A stretch of DNA of 64,000 nucleotides from positions 1 to 64,000 of the forward strand of contig JAUYQZ010000045.1 in assembly GCA_030695415.1 (NCBI GenBank), written 5' to 3'. Every line of letters begins with the position of its first letter. Position 1 is the first letter of the stretch. The notes below the pieces were generated by a model that did not search any database, was not told the DNA's origin, and was given only the letters and a program-made list of their open reading frames with translations. Position numbers and translations under genes: made by a program. Of the stretch, positions 38,082 to 46,889 are shown one piece after another. This DNA comes from Hylemonella sp. (GTDB lineage: Bacteria > Pseudomonadota > Gammaproteobacteria > Burkholderiales > Burkholderiaceae_C).

Positions 38082-39059
38082 ATGAAGAAACTTGCCCGTC
38101 TTGCCCTTGCTGCTGCTCTCGCCGGCGCCTCCTTGCTGCCCGCACTCTCCAGCGCCCAGGGCGCCTATCCGAACAAGCCCATCCGCGTGATCGTGCCCTT
38201 CCCGGCCGGCAGCACCACCGACATCATTGCGCGCGCCATCACCGACAAGATGAGCGCCAGCCTGGGCCAGCCCCTGGTGGTGGACAACCGCGCTGGCGCG
38301 AGCGGCACCATCGGCCAGGCGGCCGTGGCCAGCGCTGCCGCCGATGGCTACACGATCATGATCCACTCGTCCTCGCACACGGTCAGCCCCTCGACCTTCG
38401 CCAAGTTGCCTTTCGACACCGTCGGTGACTTCGTGGGCATCACGCCGATCTCCTCGCTCTCCAACGTGCTGGTGATTTCCCCGGCCAAGGGCTACAAGAA
38501 TCTGGGCGAGCTGCTGGCCGCCGCACGCGCCAAGCCCGGCAGCCTGAACTTCGCCTCGGCCGGCCAGGGCAGCGCCACGCACCTGAACGCCGAAAAGTTC
38601 AAGATGGCCGCCAGGATCGACGCCACCAACATCCCCTTCAAGGGCTCGGCCGAAGCCGTGACCGAGGTGATCGCCGGCCGGGTGGACTATTACTTCTCGC
38701 CGATCGCCCCGGTGATCGGCCAGATCAAGGGCGGCCAGCTGCAGGCCCTGGCCGTGGGCTCGCCGCAGCGCGCCAGCGCCCTGCCCGACGTGCCCACCAC
38801 CACCGAAGCCGGCGTGCCGGGCTCGGAGTTCAACTTCTGGATCGGCATGATGGCCCCGGCCAAGACCCCGCGCGACATCGTCAACCGCCTGCACGACGAG
38901 GTGCTCAAGGCCCTGGCCGCGCCCGAGGTGAAGGAGCGCTTCGCCAAGGTCGGTGCCGATGCCTGGACGCTCAAGCCCGAAGCTTTCGACGCCTACATCA
39001 AGAACGAAATCGTCAGCAACGCCACGCTGGTCAAGGCCGCCGGCCTGCAGCCCCAGTAA
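38082..39059 (+). CDS. Bug/TctC-family periplasmic solute receptor
   Basis: This extracytoplasmic substrate-binding protein of the tripartite tricarboxylate transporter type has 325 residues from MKKLARLALAAAL, with GGAGA upstream. The track start 16 codons earlier lacks this signal. A Sec signal peptide ends near SSAQGAYP, followed by the Bug signature YPNKPIRVIVPFPAGSTTDIIARAI and VVDNRAGASGTIG. No TctA/TctB membrane genes are nearby, so it is one of the orphan Bug receptors abundant in Burkholderiales. Its place at the head of the operon suggests it binds the compound degraded by the following enzymes. Confidence 0.93.
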   Translation: MKKLARLALAAALAGASLLPALSSAQGAYPNKPIRVIVPFPAGSTTDIIARAITDKMSASLGQPLVVDNRAGASGTIGQAAVASAAADGYTIMIHSSSHTVSPSTFAKLPFDTVGDFVGITPISSLSNVLVISPAKGYKNLGELLAAARAKPGSLNFASAGQGSATHLNAEKFKMAARIDATNIPFKGSAEAVTEVIAGRVDYYFSPIAPVIGQIKGGQLQALAVGSPQRASALPDVPTTTEAGVPGSEFNFWIGMMAPAKTPRDIVNRLHDEVLKALAAPEVKERFAKVGADAWTLKPEAFDAYIKNEIVSNATLVKAAGLQPQ

Positions 39060-39080
39060 ACCTCAAGAGAGAACGCAAGA

Positions 39081-40244
39081 ATGGCTACGCAAAGACTCGG
39101 CATCATCATGCATGGCGTGACCGGCCGCATGGGGATGAACCAGCACCTGATCCGCTCCATCGTCGCCATCCGCAAGCAGGGCGGCGTGACCCTGTCCAAC
39201 GGCGACAAGGTCATGCCCGACCCCATCCTGATCGGTCGCAATGCCGACAAGATGGAAGCGCTGGCCAAGGCGCACAACATCGCCCGCTGGGGTACAGACC
39301 TGGACCAGGCGCTGGCCAACAAGGACGACACGGTGTTCTTCGACGCCGGAACCACGCAGATGCGCCCGGCGCTGCTGGCCCGCGCCATCCGCGCCGGCAA
39401 GCACGTCTATTGCGAAAAGCCCATCGCCACCAACCTCAATGAGGCGGTGGAGATCGCGCGCCTGGCCGAGAAATCGGGCCTGAAGCACGGCGCCGTGCAG
39501 GACAAGCTCTTCCTGCCCGGCCTGCGCAAGCTCGACATGCTGCGCCGCGCCGGCTTCTTCGGCCGCATGCTCAGCGTGCGCCTGGAGTTCGGCTACTGGG
39601 TGTTCGAAGGTGATCTGCAGCCCATCCAGCGCCCCAGCTGGAACTATCGGCAGGAAGACGGCGGCGGCATGATCCTGGACATGATGTGCCACTGGCGCTA
39701 TGTGCTGGACAACCTGTTTGGCGAGGTGAAATCGGTTTCCTGCATCGGTGCCACGCACATTCCCGAGCGCTGGGACGAGGCGGGCAAGCCCTACAAGGCC
39801 ACCGCCGACGACGCGGCCTACGCCACGGCGGAACTGGTGGGCCACAACGGTGAGCCCGTGATCGCGCAGATGAACATGTCCTGGGCCACCCGCGTGAACC
39901 GCGACGACCTGGTCACCTTCCACGTGGATGGCACGCACGGCTCGGCCGTCGCCGGCCTGAGTTCCTGCAAGGCCCAGTCGCGCGTCAACACGCCGCGCCC
40001 GGTCTGGAACCCGGACGAGAAGCAGACCATGAACTTCACCGAGCAATGGCAGGACGTGCCGGACACACAGTTCTACGACAACGGCTTCAAGATCCAGTGG
40101 GAGCACTTCATCCGCCACGTGGTGGAGAACGAGCCCTACCGCTGGACCCTGCCTGAAGGCGCCAAGGGCGTGCAGCTGGTGGAAGCCGCACTGCAGAGCT
40201 GGAAAGAACGGCGCTGGGTGGACGTGCCGCCCCTGAAGGTCTGA
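39081..40244 (+). CDS. Gfo/Idh/MocA-family oxidoreductase
   Basis: The 387-residue NAD(P)-dependent dehydrogenase has an N-terminal Rossmann domain (GVTGRMGMNQHL, unusual GxxGRMG loop). The family motif CEKPIATNLNEA is near residue 112. A C-terminal domain with GGGMILDMMCHWRYVLDNLFG carries the conserved histidine. Such enzymes oxidise sugars, inositols or related hydroxyl compounds. It lies 21 bases after the receptor gene and 22 before the DUF993 gene, i.e. in one operon. The exact substrate is not readable. Confidence 0.9.
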   Translation: MATQRLGIIMHGVTGRMGMNQHLIRSIVAIRKQGGVTLSNGDKVMPDPILIGRNADKMEALAKAHNIARWGTDLDQALANKDDTVFFDAGTTQMRPALLARAIRAGKHVYCEKPIATNLNEAVEIARLAEKSGLKHGAVQDKLFLPGLRKLDMLRRAGFFGRMLSVRLEFGYWVFEGDLQPIQRPSWNYRQEDGGGMILDMMCHWRYVLDNLFGEVKSVSCIGATHIPERWDEAGKPYKATADDAAYATAELVGHNGEPVIAQMNMSWATRVNRDDLVTFHVDGTHGSAVAGLSSCKAQSRVNTPRPVWNPDEKQTMNFTEQWQDVPDTQFYDNGFKIQWEHFIRHVVENEPYRWTLPEGAKGVQLVEAALQSWKERRWVDVPPLKV

Positions 40245-40266
40245 GCGGAATCGACAAGGAAAAGAC

Positions 40267-41454
40267 ATGACCCTGACCTTGCAGCTGCCCGACCTACAAG
40301 GTCGCTTGCAGCCTTACCGCCTGAGCGGCAGCACCCCGGTGAAGCCCACCGGCAAGCCCCAGTTCAACCGCATCGCCTACTCCGCCGCCCACGTGGTGGC
40401 CGACCCGCGCGCTGTCATCGACCCCTGGCTGCAATGCGCGGTGGACTGGGACGCCACCATCGCCTATCGCCGCCACCTCTGGTCCCTGGGCCTGGGCGTG
40501 GCTGAGGCCATGGACACCGCGCAGCGCGGCATGGGCCTGGACTGGCCCACCTCGCTCGAACTCATCCGCCGTTCGGTGGATGCGGCGAAGGACATGCCTG
40601 GCGCGCTCGTGGCCTCGGGCTGCGGCACCGACCACCTGGTACTCGAAGACGTCAAGACCGTGGACGAGGTCATCCGCGGCTACGAGATGCAGATGGAAGC
40701 CATCGAGAAACTCGGCGGCAAGCTCATCGTCATGGCTAGCCGCGCGCTGGCGCGCGTGGCCAAAAGCCCGGCCGACTACGAACGCGTCTACGACCGAATT
40801 CTGTCGCAGGCGAAGCAGCCCGTCATCCTGCACTGGCTGGGCGACATGTTCGACCCCGCGCTCAGGGGCTACTGGGGCAATATTGACGCCGACCGCGCCA
40901 TGGACACAGCGCTGGCCGTGATCGCGGCGCACCCGGACAAGGTAGACGGCATCAAGATCTCCCTGCTCGACAAGGACAAGGAAATCGCCATGCGCCGCCG
41001 GCTTCCCAAGGGCGTACGCATGTACACGGGTGACGACTTCAACTACGCCGAGCTCATCGCCGGTGACGGCTGGGGAAAGGAGATGACCCACGGCCAGAGC
41101 GACGCCCTGCTGGGCATCTTCGACGCCATCGCCCCGGCCGCCAGCGCGGCACTCGGCGAACTGGCCAAGGGCAACACCCAACGCTTCCACGACATCCTGG
41201 GGCCCACGGTGCCGCTGTCACGCCACATCTTTGCCGCGCCCACGCGTTACTACAAGACGGGCGTGGTCTTCATGGCCTGGCTCAACGGCCACCAGAGCCA
41301 CTTCACCATGGTGGGCGGCCAGCAGAGCACGCGTTCGCTGGTGCACTTTGCCGAGCTGTTCCGCCTGGCCGATGCAGCCAATTTGCTGGAGCAACCCGAG
41401 CTGGCCGCGCGGCGCATGAAGACCCTGCTGGCCCTGCACGGCGTCGAAGACTGA
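40267..41454 (+). CDS. DUF993 family protein (TIM-barrel, DHDPS-like)
   Basis: The 395-residue protein matches DUF993, a group annotated as dihydrodipicolinate-synthase-like. It has the pattern IAYSAAHVVADP, DWDATIAYRRHLWSLGLGVAEAMDTAQRG, GCGTDHL and HWLGDMFDP. A conserved lysine in DGIKISLLDKDKE could serve as a Schiff-base residue, by analogy with class I aldolases. AAGGAA precedes the ATG. Its fixed partners here (Gfo dehydrogenase and isomerase-like protein) suggest a lyase or aldolase step on an oxidised sugar-like compound, which is inference. Confidence 0.85.
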   Translation: MTLTLQLPDLQGRLQPYRLSGSTPVKPTGKPQFNRIAYSAAHVVADPRAVIDPWLQCAVDWDATIAYRRHLWSLGLGVAEAMDTAQRGMGLDWPTSLELIRRSVDAAKDMPGALVASGCGTDHLVLEDVKTVDEVIRGYEMQMEAIEKLGGKLIVMASRALARVAKSPADYERVYDRILSQAKQPVILHWLGDMFDPALRGYWGNIDADRAMDTALAVIAAHPDKVDGIKISLLDKDKEIAMRRRLPKGVRMYTGDDFNYAELIAGDGWGKEMTHGQSDALLGIFDAIAPAASAALGELAKGNTQRFHDILGPTVPLSRHIFAAPTRYYKTGVVFMAWLNGHQSHFTMVGGQQSTRSLVHFAELFRLADAANLLEQPELAARRMKTLLALHGVED

Positions 41455-41476
41455 AGACGACACGCCACCAACCATA

Positions 41477-41551
41477 CCGTTCGGGCTGAGCCTGTCGAAG
41501 CCCTCTCCCCGGACATCACCACAAGCCCTTCGACAGGCTCAGGGCGAACGG
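41477..41551. repeat. Pair of inverted dispersed repeats
   Basis: Two arms in inverted orientation, ccgttcgggctgagcctgtc... and ...gacaggctcagggcgaacgg, are separated by 24 bases. They form a large potential hairpin between the DUF993 and isomerase-like genes. Same family as the repeats at 11403 and 23151. Confidence 0.9.
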
Positions 41552-41562
41552 AACCAAGCTCT

Positions 41563-42456
41563 ATGCGCGACTTTTCCACCGACCACCGCTGGCTCTCCAT
41601 CAATACCGCCACCGTGCGCAAGCAGCGCGGCGTAGAGCTGCCGCTGCCTGAGATCCTGGAAGCCTGCGCGCGCCGCGGCATCCGCGCCATCTCGCCCTGG
41701 CGCGACCAGGTGCAGGCCGCGGGCCTGGCCACCATCTCCAAGCTGGTCAAGACCCACGGCTTCGAACTCTCGGGCTACTGCCGCGGCGGCATGTTCCCTG
41801 CGGCCGATGCCGCCGGCCTGAAGGCCGCACGCGATGACAACCGCCGCGCCGTGGACGAGGCCTGCGAACTCAAGGCCGCCTGCCTAGTGCTGGTGGTGGG
41901 CGGCCTGCCCGGCGCACTGGCCGGCCAGGCGGCGCACAAGGACATCGCCCTGGCACGCCGGCAGGTGAGCGAGGGCATCGCCGAACTGCTGGAGTACGCG
42001 CGCGCGCAGAAGATGCCGCTGGCCATCGAGCCGCTGCACCCCATGTACGCGGCCGACCGCGCCTGCATCAACACCCTGGAGCAGGCGCTGGACGTCTGCG
42101 ATCAACTGGACCCGGTCAAACCCGCCTCCGGCCCGCGCGCCCTGGGCGTGGCGGTGGACATCTATCACACCTGGTGGGACCCCAAGCTAAAGGCCCAGAT
42201 CGAGCGCGCCGGGCGTGACGCGCGCGTGCTGGGCTTTCACGTCTGCGACTGGCTCACCCCCACCACCGACCTGCTCAATGACCGCGGCATGATGGGCGAC
42301 GGTGTCATCGACATCCCGCGCCTGCGCGGCTGGGTCGAGGAAGCGGGTTTTGCCGGGTACAGCGAGGTGGAGATCTTCTCCATCAAGAACTGGTGGCAGC
42401 GCGACTGCGGCGAGGTGCTCGACACCTGCATCGCGCGCCACCGCAGCGTGGTCTAG
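41563..42456 (+). CDS. Sugar phosphate isomerase/epimerase-like TIM-barrel protein
   Basis: The 297-residue protein belongs to the AP-endonuclease-2/xylose isomerase-like TIM-barrel fold. Conserved metal-site regions are LAIEPLHPMYAADRACINT (Glu), GVAVDIYHTWWDP (Asp/His), VLGFHVCDWLTP (His) and YSEVEIFS (Glu). It is the last gene of the operon, after the inserted repeat pair. It probably isomerises or epimerises the keto intermediate formed by the Gfo/Idh/MocA dehydrogenase. The stop codon is 7 bases from the convergent MFS gene. Confidence 0.88.
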   Translation: MRDFSTDHRWLSINTATVRKQRGVELPLPEILEACARRGIRAISPWRDQVQAAGLATISKLVKTHGFELSGYCRGGMFPAADAAGLKAARDDNRRAVDEACELKAACLVLVVGGLPGALAGQAAHKDIALARRQVSEGIAELLEYARAQKMPLAIEPLHPMYAADRACINTLEQALDVCDQLDPVKPASGPRALGVAVDIYHTWWDPKLKAQIERAGRDARVLGFHVCDWLTPTTDLLNDRGMMGDGVIDIPRLRGWVEEAGFAGYSEVEIFSIKNWWQRDCGEVLDTCIARHRSVV

Positions 42457-42463
42457 GCAGGCC

Positions 42464-43702
42464 TTAGGCCGCGAGCGCCACGGTGCGGCGCGTGCGCCGC
42501 ACACGGAAGGCCGTGACGACCAGCGCGAGCTGCACCAGCGCCAGACCCACGAAGAGCGCACGCCAGGCCTGCTGGTCCATCAGCAAGCCGAAGATCAGCG
42601 GCGAAACGGCCTGGCCGATGTCCAGGCCCGAATACACCACGCCATAGACGCGCCCGCTGGCGTTCTCGGGCGTGGAACGCTTGATCAGCAGGTCACGCGA
42701 AGGGCCGGCAAAACCCGCCGCAAAGCCCATGAGCGCGAACAGCACGGGCACGGCCAGGGGCGGCAGGCTGCTCAAGCCCAGCACCAGGGACACACCGGCC
42801 GCCACGGCAAAACCACCCCCCACCACACGCTCGCTGTGCGCCGGATTCGCGACCAGGAACCCCCCCACCAGCATGCCGCCAGCGCTGGCCACCATGTAGG
42901 CCGTCAGGCACACCGCGACCAGAGCCAGGGGCATGCCATGCAGCTGGCGCGCCGCCTCGGGCGCAAAGGCCTGCACCACGCTCAGCGCCATGGCGAAGAT
43001 AAAGAAGAAGGCAAAACACACCCACACCGCGGGGATGCGCAGGAAGTCCAGCTTGCCTTCTTCGCTGGCACCCGCCGCCGGGCGCGCCGGCGCGCTAGGC
43101 GCCAGGGCCAGCCGGCGCCCCTGCCCCCAGCACAGCAGCAACGCGGCCAGCACCAGCAGGCCGGCCACGGCCAGGGCTACGCGCCAGGAGTACAGCAGGG
43201 CCAGCGGCACCAGCAGGGCCGGCGCCACGGCCCAGCCCAGATAGCCGCTGATGCCATGGACACTGTAGGCATGGCCAAGGCGCGGTGCGCTGACCTTGCG
43301 GTTGATCAGGGTGTAGTCCACCGGATGGAACACGCCGTTGCCCATGCCCGCCACCACGGCGAAGAGCATCAGCATCGTGTAACTCGTGCTGGCCGCAAAA
43401 CCGAAGGCCGCCAGCGACAACAGGCTCAGCCCCAGATAGAGCACGGGACGCGGACCATACCGGTCCACCCAGAAGCCCGACAGCGCCTGCACCGCGCAGG
43501 AGACAACGAAGAAGATCGTCATCAGGAAGCCCAGCTCAGCGTAGCTGGCGTTGAAAGCGTCCTTCAACCAGGGGAAAAGCGGCGGCAGCAGCAGCTGGCT
43601 GAAGTGGCTCGTGAGGTGGGCCAGGCCGATGAGACCGATCAGGCTGGCGTCCTGACGCAAGGGCACCTCGGCGGCGCCCGGGGCAAGCGTGGCGGTATTC
43701 AT
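42464..43702 (-). CDS. Major facilitator superfamily transporter
   Basis: About 12 transmembrane segments are visible in 412 residues. The start is taken as MNTATLAPGAAEVPL; the track adds 23 codons without support. MFS signature elements include GFWVDRYGPRPVLYLG between TM2 and TM3 and GFAAGFAGPSRDLLIKRSTP in the second half. The N-terminal HLTSHFSQLLLPPLFPWLKDAF resembles fosmidomycin-resistance-like or sugar/organic-acid MFS proteins. It is convergent with the DUF993 operon, so a joint role is possible but not shown. The substrate is unknown. Confidence 0.9.
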   Translation of the reverse strand: MNTATLAPGAAEVPLRQDASLIGLIGLAHLTSHFSQLLLPPLFPWLKDAFNASYAELGFLMTIFFVVSCAVQALSGFWVDRYGPRPVLYLGLSLLSLAAFGFAASTSYTMLMLFAVVAGMGNGVFHPVDYTLINRKVSAPRLGHAYSVHGISGYLGWAVAPALLVPLALLYSWRVALAVAGLLVLAALLLCWGQGRRLALAPSAPARPAAGASEEGKLDFLRIPAVWVCFAFFFIFAMALSVVQAFAPEAARQLHGMPLALVAVCLTAYMVASAGGMLVGGFLVANPAHSERVVGGGFAVAAGVSLVLGLSSLPPLAVPVLFALMGFAAGFAGPSRDLLIKRSTPENASGRVYGVVYSGLDIGQAVSPLIFGLLMDQQAWRALFVGLALVQLALVVTAFRVRRTRRTVALAA

Positions 43703-43799
43703 GGGGGCATGGTACTGCACGCGGACCTGGCAGACGCTGCGCCAATTCCACAGACACTGCCCCGTTGCCACGCTTGCGCGCCCTCTTGAAGGGCCGTAC

Positions 43800-43873
43800 C
43801 CGTGAACTAGTGCACGGGATGCGTCACAACTTGATACACCTCAGCAAGCACCCCTGCCTTTCCGTGAACTAGT
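43800..43873. repeat. Direct repeat CCGTGAACTAGT in an intergenic region
   Basis: Two identical 12-mers (43800-43811 and 43862-43873) are 62 bp apart. The second is part of an inverted repeat ACTAG-TCC-CTAGT. They lie 100-180 bases before the gene at 43980 and may be regulatory. Nothing else is seen in the 43703-43979 gap. Confidence 0.6.
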
Positions 43874-43979
43874 CCCTAGTCACATCGCGCGCCAAGGATC
43901 AAGATCAACCCCAAGAAATACGGAAAACAGACTCCACCAGAGAGCTCCGGCTTCATAGACAGCATTCAAGGGAAAAACC

Positions 43980-44411
43980 ATGATCATCCTGCCCATCGGT
44001 GAAGAAAGTGCCCCAGCGCCCCTGCAACCCGCCTCCTCCCGGCCGGTGCCGCTGCAGAGCACAGTCCGTCTGCTGGTCTTCGGCTTCTCGCCCGCCGAAC
44101 GCGAATTGATCCAGGGCATCGTGGCCCTGTCACAGCGCCGGTCGCTGCGCTTGCAGCTGATCGGCGGTGACGCCCCGGATACGGCCGACGTGATCCTCTT
44201 TGACGGCGCCGACGCCAAGGTCATGAAATGGGTCAGCCGCGGCGGCCTGCCGCAGGGCAAGACGCTGGTGCAGGTTGACGGCCCGCACGCCCTGGCCGTC
44301 GCCATGCACCTGCAGCGCCCCGTCCAGTGGCCCAGCCTGCCCACCCTGCTGCAACAGGCACTGGGCCACGAGGCCCTGCACAGCTCGCGCCAGCCGCTGA
44401 GCACCTTCTAA
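43980..44411 (+). CDS. Hypothetical protein with receiver-like fold
   Basis: The 143-residue soluble protein has an alternating pattern (VRLLVFGFSPAERELIQGIV... DVILFDGADAKVMKWV... KTLVQVDGPHALAVAMHLQRPV) resembling a response-regulator-like alpha/beta fold. The usual acidic pair and phospho-acceptor are not evident. It may be a degenerate receiver. AAGGG precedes the ATG. The C-terminal LPTLLQQALGHEAL helix may be an interaction tail. The family is not recognised. Confidence 0.6.
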   Translation: MIILPIGEESAPAPLQPASSRPVPLQSTVRLLVFGFSPAERELIQGIVALSQRRSLRLQLIGGDAPDTADVILFDGADAKVMKWVSRGGLPQGKTLVQVDGPHALAVAMHLQRPVQWPSLPTLLQQALGHEALHSSRQPLSTF

Positions 44412-44471
44412 AAGACATCGCCAACAGCCCTGCCCGCGTCCTGGCAGTCCCGGCGCGGGCATACTGCGGCG

Positions 44472-45467
44472 ATGGCGCACAGACACCCCCACGATCACGA
44501 CGGCCTCGACCAGAGCCAGACCCGCGATCACGCCCACGGCCAGCCGCCGACGCACAGCGGCCACCACCACCCCGCCCCTGCCAACTTCAACCGCGCCTTT
44601 GCCGTCGGCATTGCGCTCAACACCGGCTTTGTGGCCTTGGAGGCCTGGTACGGCTGGCAGATCAACTCCCTGGCCCTGCTGGCCGACGCCGCCCACAACC
44701 TGAGCGATGTGGCCGGCCTGCTGCTGGCCTGGATGGCCGCGCTGGCCGCGCGGCTGCGGCCCGACGCGCGCCACACCTACGGCTGGCAACGCGCGTCCAT
44801 CCTGGCGGCCTTCACCAACGCCGTGCTGCTGCTGGTGGCCATGGGATCGCTGGGCTGGGAAGCCTTCCAGCGCCTGGGCACGCCCGAGGCCACGCAGGGC
44901 TGGACCATCATCACCGTGGCGGCCATCGGCATCGTGGTCAACACCGCCACCGCCCTGCTCTTCCTGCGGGGCGGCGAGCACGACCTCAACGTACGCGGCG
45001 CCTTCCTGCACATGGCGGCCGACGCGATGGTCTCGCTGGGCGTGGTCGTCGGCGGCGCGCTCTACCTCTGGCAGGGCTGGGCCTGGCTGGACCCGGTCAT
45101 GAGCCTGGCCATTGCCGTCGTCATCGTCTTCGGCACCTGGGGCCTGCTGCGGCAATCACTGCACCTGCTGTTCGACGGCGTGCCCGAGCACATCGACCTG
45201 CCGGCCGTGCAGGCCTGGCTGAGCGCGCGTCCCGGTGTCACGCAGGTGGACGACCTGCACGTCTGGGCCATGAGTACGACACGGGTGGCGCTGACGGCCC
45301 ACCTGGTGATGCCGCAAGGTCATCCGGGGGATGACTTCCTGCGTGAGTTGAGCGAAGGCCTGCGTGAGCGCTTTGGCATCACCCATGTGACGCTGCAGAC
45401 CGTCACGGCGCCGATGCTGCAGCACTGCCATGCGCCGCGGCCGGCACACAGCGACCCGCACCACTGA
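44472..45467 (+). CDS. Cation diffusion facilitator (Zn/Co/Cd exporter)
   Basis: This CDF metal/proton antiporter of 331 residues is in the inner membrane. A His-rich N-terminus (HRHPHDHD, HSGHHH) is followed by six transmembrane segments with the metal sites LLADAAHNLSD (TM2) and HMAADAMVSLG (TM5). A cytoplasmic C-terminal ferredoxin-like domain contains VDDLHVWAMSTTRVALTAHLV. The HxxxD arrangement indicates a Zn/Cd/Co-type rather than Mn-type exporter. It stands alone with the hypothetical gene 60 bases upstream. Confidence 0.95.
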   Translation: MAHRHPHDHDGLDQSQTRDHAHGQPPTHSGHHHPAPANFNRAFAVGIALNTGFVALEAWYGWQINSLALLADAAHNLSDVAGLLLAWMAALAARLRPDARHTYGWQRASILAAFTNAVLLLVAMGSLGWEAFQRLGTPEATQGWTIITVAAIGIVVNTATALLFLRGGEHDLNVRGAFLHMAADAMVSLGVVVGGALYLWQGWAWLDPVMSLAIAVVIVFGTWGLLRQSLHLLFDGVPEHIDLPAVQAWLSARPGVTQVDDLHVWAMSTTRVALTAHLVMPQGHPGDDFLRELSEGLRERFGITHVTLQTVTAPMLQHCHAPRPAHSDPHH

Positions 45468-45500
45468 CTTGCTCTCGATTGCTATTGATTCAATAGCGGA

Positions 45501-46190
45501 TCAGGCGCCCGCGTAGCGGAACAGCTGGTCGCCACCGGGCGCGCGGATCTGGGCATTGAAGGAGACGATGATGCGGTCACGCTCGCCCACATAGGGCATG
45601 GCCTTGTGCGGCAGGAAGGATGGGAACAGCACCAGCTCGCCCTCCTGCGGCGTCACGTCAAGCGTGGCCTGCTGCAGGAAGGCGTTGCCCATGTCGATGT
45701 GCGCGCCGCCCAGCAACGGAAACATGGGGCTGTAGAAACGCGTGGCGCCGTTGAGCGCACCGAAATCCGGGTGCCGGGCCCGCTGCTCGGCCGGATCGAT
45801 CTGCACGTAGTACACGCCCGACCACGAGCAGTTGCCGTGGGTATGGATGTCGTGGAAGGTGGCGCCGTTCTGGATCTGGAACCACACGCCCATCAGCTCA
45901 AGCTGCAGGTTGTGGCGCCCGCTGGGCCACAAACCGGCATTGGCCTGCTGAGCCGTGGCCTGAAGGGACTGGGCTATGAACTTCACCAGTTCATGAAACT
46001 CGGGCAACTGGATGCGCTGCAGCAGATCATCAGGGCTGGCATAGAAACGCCCGCTCGCCGCGCCAGGATCCGTGGCACGGATGGCCGAAAACACGCGCGT
46101 CAGCAGCGGATTGACGTCGGCAGCACGCTCGAAGCGGTGCACCGCCAGGGGCACGGGCCAGTGCTGCTGAAGAGTCGCGCTCAAGGTCAC
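45501..46190 (-). CDS. TIGR02466-type putative 2OG-Fe(II) oxygenase
   Basis: From the GTG at 46190, which overlaps the upstream stop as GTGA, this gene encodes 229 residues (the track ORF is over-extended). The core FHDIHTHGNCSWSGVYYVQ and FPSFLPHKAMPYVGERDRIIVSFN match the TIGR02466 family, predicted 2-oxoglutarate/Fe(II) dioxygenases, with candidate iron-binding histidines in HxHxN and LPH. It is the last gene of the cox cluster strand and is translationally coupled to the MocA-like gene. A role in CODH maturation is only suggested by position. Confidence 0.75.
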   Translation of the reverse strand: MTLSATLQQHWPVPLAVHRFERAADVNPLLTRVFSAIRATDPGAASGRFYASPDDLLQRIQLPEFHELVKFIAQSLQATAQQANAGLWPSGRHNLQLELMGVWFQIQNGATFHDIHTHGNCSWSGVYYVQIDPAEQRARHPDFGALNGATRFYSPMFPLLGGAHIDMGNAFLQQATLDVTPQEGELVLFPSFLPHKAMPYVGERDRIIVSFNAQIRAPGGDQLFRYAGA

Positions 46191-46870
46191 GCCACGGTCT
46201 CGCGCGTGGGCAGCTCCAGCTTCCAGCCGGTTCGCTGGGCCAGTTGCTCCACGTCCTCGCGGGTGTCGAGGTCGGTGACGAAGCGGGTGTTGCTGGTTTC
46301 GTGCACCAGCACCAGCTCCGGATGGCGCTCGATCAGCTGGCGGCAACCCAGGTTCGTCTCGCTGGCCAGGATCTTCGCGCGTGCCTCGTCGTCGAGCAGG
46401 ATGGGGTTGCCGCGCTGGCCGCTCACCACCGGCACAACCACCAGACCGCCCTCACGTTTGGGCGCCTTCTTGAAGGCCGCGATGAGTTCGGTCAGGTCGG
46501 CCGCCCCGATGAGCGGCTGGTCGGCCAGCACCACGAGCACGGCGTCGAACTTGCCACCCAGCGCCGCCAGCCCCGTACGTACCGAACTCTGCTGGCCCTG
46601 CGCGTACTCGGCGTTGTGCGCCAGCGTGACGGGGAAATCCTGTACCTGGGCTTCCACCGCGCCGCGCTCATAGCCGGTCACCACCACCACCTCGTCCACG
46701 CCCGCGCCGCTGAGCGCAATCAGCTGGCGCTTGACCAGCGGCACGCCCTGCAGGCGGATCAGCGGCTTGGCCACGCCGCCCATGCGCGCGCCCTCGCCAG
46801 CGGCCAGCAGCACGGCGCCGATGCGCAGGCGGGCATAGAGTCCGCCACCTTGTTTGAGCAGGCATCCCAT
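46187..46870 (-). CDS. MocA/MobA-like molybdenum cofactor nucleotidyltransferase
   Basis: The 227-residue NTP-transferase has the nucleotide-binding loop LLAAGEGARMGGVAKPLIRL and the metal motif VLADQPLI. It also has RGNPILLDDEA, typical of CTP:molybdopterin cytidylyltransferase (MocA), which makes the MCD cofactor of CO and xanthine dehydrogenase-family enzymes. CO dehydrogenase uses exactly that cofactor, so the location downstream of coxE fits well. It overlaps the next gene by four bases. Confidence 0.87.
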   Translation of the reverse strand: MGCLLKQGGGLYARLRIGAVLLAAGEGARMGGVAKPLIRLQGVPLVKRQLIALSGAGVDEVVVVTGYERGAVEAQVQDFPVTLAHNAEYAQGQQSSVRTGLAALGGKFDAVLVVLADQPLIGAADLTELIAAFKKAPKREGGLVVVPVVSGQRGNPILLDDEARAKILASETNLGCRQLIERHPELVLVHETSNTRFVTDLDTREDVEQLAQRTGWKLELPTRETVA

Positions 46871-46889
46871 GGTCTTGCTTCCTCGTGGT

